A stretch of DNA of 64,000 bases, taken from positions 124,001 through 188,000 of the forward strand of contig JAETSR010000006.1 in NCBI GenBank assembly GCA_021769555.1, given 5' to 3'. The position numbers and the translations under genes are program-made. Source of the stretch: Clostridiaceae bacterium (GTDB taxonomy: Bacteria > Bacillota > Clostridia > Oscillospirales > Acutalibacteraceae). The first letter of the stretch is position 1. Each line of letters opens with the position of its first letter. This document shows, piece by piece, positions 60,853 to 64,000 of the stretch. The notes below the pieces were generated by a model. The model was not told where the DNA came from, ran no database searches, and saw only the letters and a program-made list of their open reading frames with translations.

Positions 60853-61698
60853 ATGGCCGGATATACAAACTTTGGCCGATCCTACCGCCTGATTGCAGGC
60901 CCCGCAGGTGGGAGCGGCTTTGAAACGACAGAACTTCACATTGCGTTCAGCCTGGAAAAAACCGACCTGGAAACCTCCAACACGGCCCGCGTGGAGATGT
61001 GGAACCTGAACGATGAACACAAGGCCCTGCTCAAGGCTAAAAACTGCGCTGTGGCCCTTTATGCGGGGTATGGGAGCGTCATGCCCCTGGTATTCGCCGG
61101 GGGCGTTTCCTTTGTATCCACCTGCCCGGACGGAACAGATAAAAAAACTACCATCGAGGTCGAGGACGGCCTCATTGCCACGAAGGACACCTACATCACC
61201 CTGTCGTATTCAGGGAAGGTAAATTCAAAGACCATCCTGGATGACATCGCGGGGCAAATGGGGGTGGCCGTCAGCTATTCCTACAACGCGGAGTTTTCTG
61301 ACATCCCGAACGGGTACAGTTTCGTGGGCCTTGCGAAGAACGCCCTCAGTATTATTTGCAATGCGTCCAACCTGACCTGGAGCATCCAGAACGGGGTGCT
61401 GCAAATCAAAAAGCCTGGGGACGTTATGAGCCAAGAGGTCTTTGTTCTCTCCGAGGAAACCGGCATGATCGGGTTCCCCCAGGAGATCACCGTTACGGCG
61501 GACGATGACAGCGGCAAGGATGTGGAGGGCTGGGATGTCGAGTTCCTGATGAACGCTGCCATTGGGGTTGATGATTACGTCTACCTGAAAAGCAAGGTAG
61601 TCACCGGCTATTTCCGGGTTTACAGTATTGAGATTGAGGGCGACACGGACGGTTCGACATGGCAATGCACCGCCCGTCTGCTGGAGGTGGGCAAATGA
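60853..61698 (+). CDS. Baseplate hub protein
   Basis: 281 residues. ELHIAFSLEKTDLETSNTAR, VEMWNLNDEHKALL and VYSIEIEGDTDGSTWQC suit the hub of short-tailed-baseplate myophages. It overlaps the next gene by 4 bases. Confidence 0.72.
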   Translation: MAGYTNFGRSYRLIAGPAGGSGFETTELHIAFSLEKTDLETSNTARVEMWNLNDEHKALLKAKNCAVALYAGYGSVMPLVFAGGVSFVSTCPDGTDKKTTIEVEDGLIATKDTYITLSYSGKVNSKTILDDIAGQMGVAVSYSYNAEFSDIPNGYSFVGLAKNALSIICNASNLTWSIQNGVLQIKKPGDVMSQEVFVLSEETGMIGFPQEITVTADDDSGKDVEGWDVEFLMNAAIGVDDYVYLKSKVVTGYFRVYSIEIEGDTDGSTWQCTARLLEVGK

Positions 61699-62237
61699 AC
61701 TCTGAACTGGTACAGGAGATCAAGAACATGGCGCAGGCGGCGGCTCAGTCCATCCATACCGCTGTCCCTGGAACTATCGTGTCCTATGACCCGGCCAAGG
61801 GGCAGGCCGTTGTAAAACCCGTTATGAAGTACACCACGAAGGGCGGGAACATCATCGACTATCCGCAGATCAGCGGCGTCCCCGTGCTGTTCCAGCAGCA
61901 CATGAACCAGCAGGCGACCGTAGCGTTCCCGGTAAAGCCGGGGGACGGCTGCCTGCTCATTATTTCTGAGCAATCCCTTGACTACTGGATGTACGGACAG
62001 GACACGGGGACAGACCTGCGGTTTGACCTCACAAACGCGGTGGCAATCCCCGGCCTGTTTGCCCCTTCAAATACCGTTGTGGCAGACGCCTGCAAGCAGG
62101 ACGCCATCATCGTTGATGTCAGCGGAACCCGGATCACCGTCAAAAAGGACGGCCTTATTCAAGCTGACTGCAAGAGGTTTGTCATCAACGCCAGCGAAAG
62201 TTTTAAGGTCAACGCCGGGAGGATTGACCTGAACTGA
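61695..62237 (+). CDS. Baseplate spike-base protein (Gp138 N-terminal domain)
   Basis: 180 residues. The ATG at 61695 overlaps the hub stop. GTIVSYDPAKGQAVVKPVMK and GVPVLFQQHMNQQATVAFPV, then GDGCLLIISEQSLDYWM fit the Gp138 OB-fold. Confidence 0.8.
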   Translation: MNSELVQEIKNMAQAAAQSIHTAVPGTIVSYDPAKGQAVVKPVMKYTTKGGNIIDYPQISGVPVLFQQHMNQQATVAFPVKPGDGCLLIISEQSLDYWMYGQDTGTDLRFDLTNAVAIPGLFAPSNTVVADACKQDAIIVDVSGTRITVKKDGLIQADCKRFVINASESFKVNAGRIDLN

Positions 62238-62249
62238 GGAGGGGATCGT

Positions 62250-62540
62250 ATGCCAGCAGCTACACGGCAAGGGGACAACTGCACCGGGCATGACGCCTGC
62301 CCACCTGTCCCCCTGGTGGAGTATAGCGGGGATGTGAACATCAATGGCCGGGGAGCCGGACGCCTGGGAGATCATTACGCCTCCCACGGGTGCGTGGCCC
62401 ACCCCGGCCACTCTGATTACATCGCCGCCGGAAGTTCCACGGTAAACATTAACGGGCGCCCCGCCGGGAGGGTGGGCGACAGCGTATCAATCGGCGGGGC
62501 CGTCCAGGACGGGAGCGGGAACGTGTTCATCGGCGGATGA
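62250..62540 (+). CDS. PAAR-motif tail spike tip
   Basis: 96 residues. Repeated VNINGRGAGRLGD / VNINGRPAGRVGD with GHDACPP and HGCVAHPGH give the PAAR fold, which binds a metal at the tip of the cell-puncturing spike. Confidence 0.88.
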   Translation: MPAATRQGDNCTGHDACPPVPLVEYSGDVNINGRGAGRLGDHYASHGCVAHPGHSDYIAAGSSTVNINGRPAGRVGDSVSIGGAVQDGSGNVFIGG

Positions 62541-62563
62541 CCCGCAGGAAAGGAGGAATGGGC

Positions 62564-62917
62564 GTGTTAGATATTCTACTCGACACCGGCGGGGACTACA
62601 AAATTTCCGACACCGGCGACATCATTCTCACTCAGAGCGTCCGGCAAGCAATCAAAATCCGGCTCAAGTGGTTCCTGGGCGAGTGGCGGCTCGGCCCGCT
62701 GCTGGGCCTGGACTACTGGGGAACCGTCCTGGTGAAGAACCCGAACCTGGTGAAGGTCAGGCAGGCGATCCGCGATGAAATCCTGTCGGTCGAGGAAGTG
62801 ACCGGCGTGAACCGCGTTGACCTCAAGGCGGACGCTGCCAAGCGCCAGCTGATTGTCAGCTATGAGGCCGTTACATCCGAGGAAACATTTCGGGAGGAGG
62901 TGAAAATCAATGTCTGA
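62564..62917 (+). CDS. Baseplate wedge protein (gp25/GpW-like)
   Basis: 117 residues; GTG at 62564 has the right distance from AGGAGG (the ATG at 62558 is too close). TQSVRQAIKIRLKWFLGEWR and LDYWGTVLVKNPNLVKVRQ, then VRDEI-like AIRDEILSVEEV fit gp25. Confidence 0.82.
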   Translation: MLDILLDTGGDYKISDTGDIILTQSVRQAIKIRLKWFLGEWRLGPLLGLDYWGTVLVKNPNLVKVRQAIRDEILSVEEVTGVNRVDLKADAAKRQLIVSYEAVTSEETFREEVKINV

Positions 62918-64000
62918 ATATGGTATTACGCCGACCGGCGTGAACATCAAGAGGCTCGATACCATTATGGACGAACTTCATACAGATCTATCGGAAGGAT
63001 GGGGCGTCAATACCCGGCTCAACCCGAAGTCCAATCTGAATGTCCTGATTACCAATTTCAGCGACAAACTGGCCGAGTTATGGGAGTTCGGGAAGGGCAT
63101 CTATGATGCTATGTACCCATCCTCCGCTGAGGGCATCAACCTGGATAATGCCTGCCAATTCGGGGGAACAGTCCGGGAAACTGCCGCCCGTTCCTACTAC
63201 CCGATCCACTGTACCGGCGTGGACGGCACTCCACTGGACACGTCCACCATCATTGCATCGGCCACCAATCCGCAAAAGCGGTTTGTGCTGCTGGGCGCTG
63301 CGGCCATCTCCCGCAGTTCCTTCAACAGAGCGGCGATTAAGATCGTGTCTCTGACCGCCACAGCCGCCTACACGGTGTCCATTGATGGAACCCTGTATTC
63401 TTTTACCCCCAGCAAGGAAACAGACGCCAGAGCCGTTCTGAGCGGCCTCCAGGAGGCTTTGTCCGTCAATGAGGAGTTTACTGTCAGCGTGGACGAAGAA
63501 AACCTGCTGCTGCTCCTGGAGGCGGTAGATGAGGCCAAAAGCTATGCGATGGTCCTGACTGAGAACATGACAACGGAAACCGTGACCTCCATCATCACAT
63601 TTGCCAGCGAGGAAACCGGGGACATCGTTATGCCTGCTGAGGCCATCATCAACATCGTCCAGGGCCATGCGGATTTTCTCAGCTGCACCAATCTTTGCCC
63701 CTATATCGCGGGCCGGGATGAGGAAACAGACCGGCAGCTGCGGCAGTCCTATGTGGACAAGATTTATAACCGTTCGTCCATGATGCTTGAAAGCATCCGC
63801 AGCGCCATCCTCACCAACTGCCAGGGCGTGGAAAGCGTTGCCCCCTATGAGAACGACAGCAACCAGTACGACATCTACGGCAGGCCCCCGCACAGCGTTG
63901 AGATCGTGGTGGACGGCGGCGACCCTACGGAGATCGCCCGACAGATACTCAGCACGAAAGCCGGGGGCATCAGCACCTTTGGCGATGAGGAGGTAGACCT
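62910..64000 (+). CDS. Baseplate J-like protein (incomplete at the window end)
   Basis: 363 codons visible; ATG after GGAGGAGGTGAAAATCA, overlapping the gp25 gene by 8 bases. YGITPTGVNIKRLDTIMDEL, then GRDEETDRQLRQSYVDKIYN and VESVAPYEND fit the gpJ/gp47 family that links baseplate wedges. Confidence 0.88.
   Translation, partial: MSEYGITPTGVNIKRLDTIMDELHTDLSEGWGVNTRLNPKSNLNVLITNFSDKLAELWEFGKGIYDAMYPSSAEGINLDNACQFGGTVRETAARSYYPIHCTGVDGTPLDTSTIIASATNPQKRFVLLGAAAISRSSFNRAAIKIVSLTATAAYTVSIDGTLYSFTPSKETDARAVLSGLQEALSVNEEFTVSVDEENLLLLLEAVDEAKSYAMVLTENMTTETVTSIITFASEETGDIVMPAEAIINIVQGHADFLSCTNLCPYIAGRDEETDRQLRQSYVDKIYNRSSMMLESIRSAILTNCQGVESVAPYENDSNQYDIYGRPPHSVEIVVDGGDPTEIARQILSTKAGGISTFGDEEVD

Noticed and set aside
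1-64000. tRNA and rRNA genes
   Set aside because: No cloverleaf or rRNA sequence was recognised by eye; a short tRNA could still be missed, and tRNAscan-SE would settle it.

Overview
The window looks like a GC-rich, spore-forming Firmicute of the class Clostridia (Oscillospirales/Ruminococcaceae-like). The left 14 kb carries an alpha/beta-type small acid-soluble spore protein, a BofC-like protein, DUF4179 and DUF4830 proteins and AGGAGG ribosome sites. The rest, to the end of the window, is the left part of a large prophage inserted directly after guaA. Its right end lies outside the window.

Chromosomal part (1-13,950): thrB (5'-end fragment) and hom on the minus strand; a class A penicillin-binding protein with a Pro/Ser/Thr tail; a small BofC-like membrane protein; the SASP; an XRE regulator divergent from an ECF-type sigma factor that overlaps a DUF4179 membrane protein; an UgpC/MsmK-type ABC ATPase; a DUF4830 lipoprotein or membrane protein; a MATE exporter with an Sfp-type phosphopantetheinyl transferase; and guaA, whose end is a known class of integration target.

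Prophage part (13,950-64,000): a lysogeny module (tyrosine integrase apparently lacking its catalytic tyrosine, a Zn-ribbon protein, an unknown protein, a cI-like XRE repressor) surrounds a gene-free patch with four 17-bp palindromic iterons and a cluster of DnaA boxes. Rightward early genes start at a consensus promoter at 16.8 kb. They include about 490 nt of densely hairpinned gene-free sequence (candidate large structured RNA), a J-domain protein, a DUF2786 protein interrupted by TGA at the base of a hairpin, many small Zn-ribbon proteins, a one-chain SbcD-SbcC fusion, a DnaD-like initiator, Dam methylase with a G9 tract, a DUF5131 radical-SAM-like protein, a PAPS-reductase-like PP-loop protein, an ASCH protein and RecU. 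An ArpU-like late regulator is followed by a promoter-terminator unit. Then come a HAD-like protein, three consecutive ParB-fold proteins (the last fused to a methyltransferase-like domain) and a strikingly CmoA-like protein.

Structural genes follow in myovirus order: TerS, TerL, portal with a C-terminal Nudix domain, gp7-like head protein, DUF2213 protease/scaffold with a nested start, cement protein, DUF2184 capsid, neck proteins, DUF3383 sheath, DUF3277 tube, tail chaperone with a T TTT TTC slippery site, tape measure and baseplate (Dit-like, plug, hub, Gp138, PAAR, gp25, gpJ). The phage has no polymerase or helicase in the window, so it probably recruits host replication through the DnaD-like protein and the origin-like site.

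The most unusual element is the ParB / methyltransferase / CmoA-like cassette at 41.2-44.7 kb. It suggests a carboxy-SAM-dependent modification, possibly of phage DNA. All functional statements are read from sequence and remembered family features; no searches were run.
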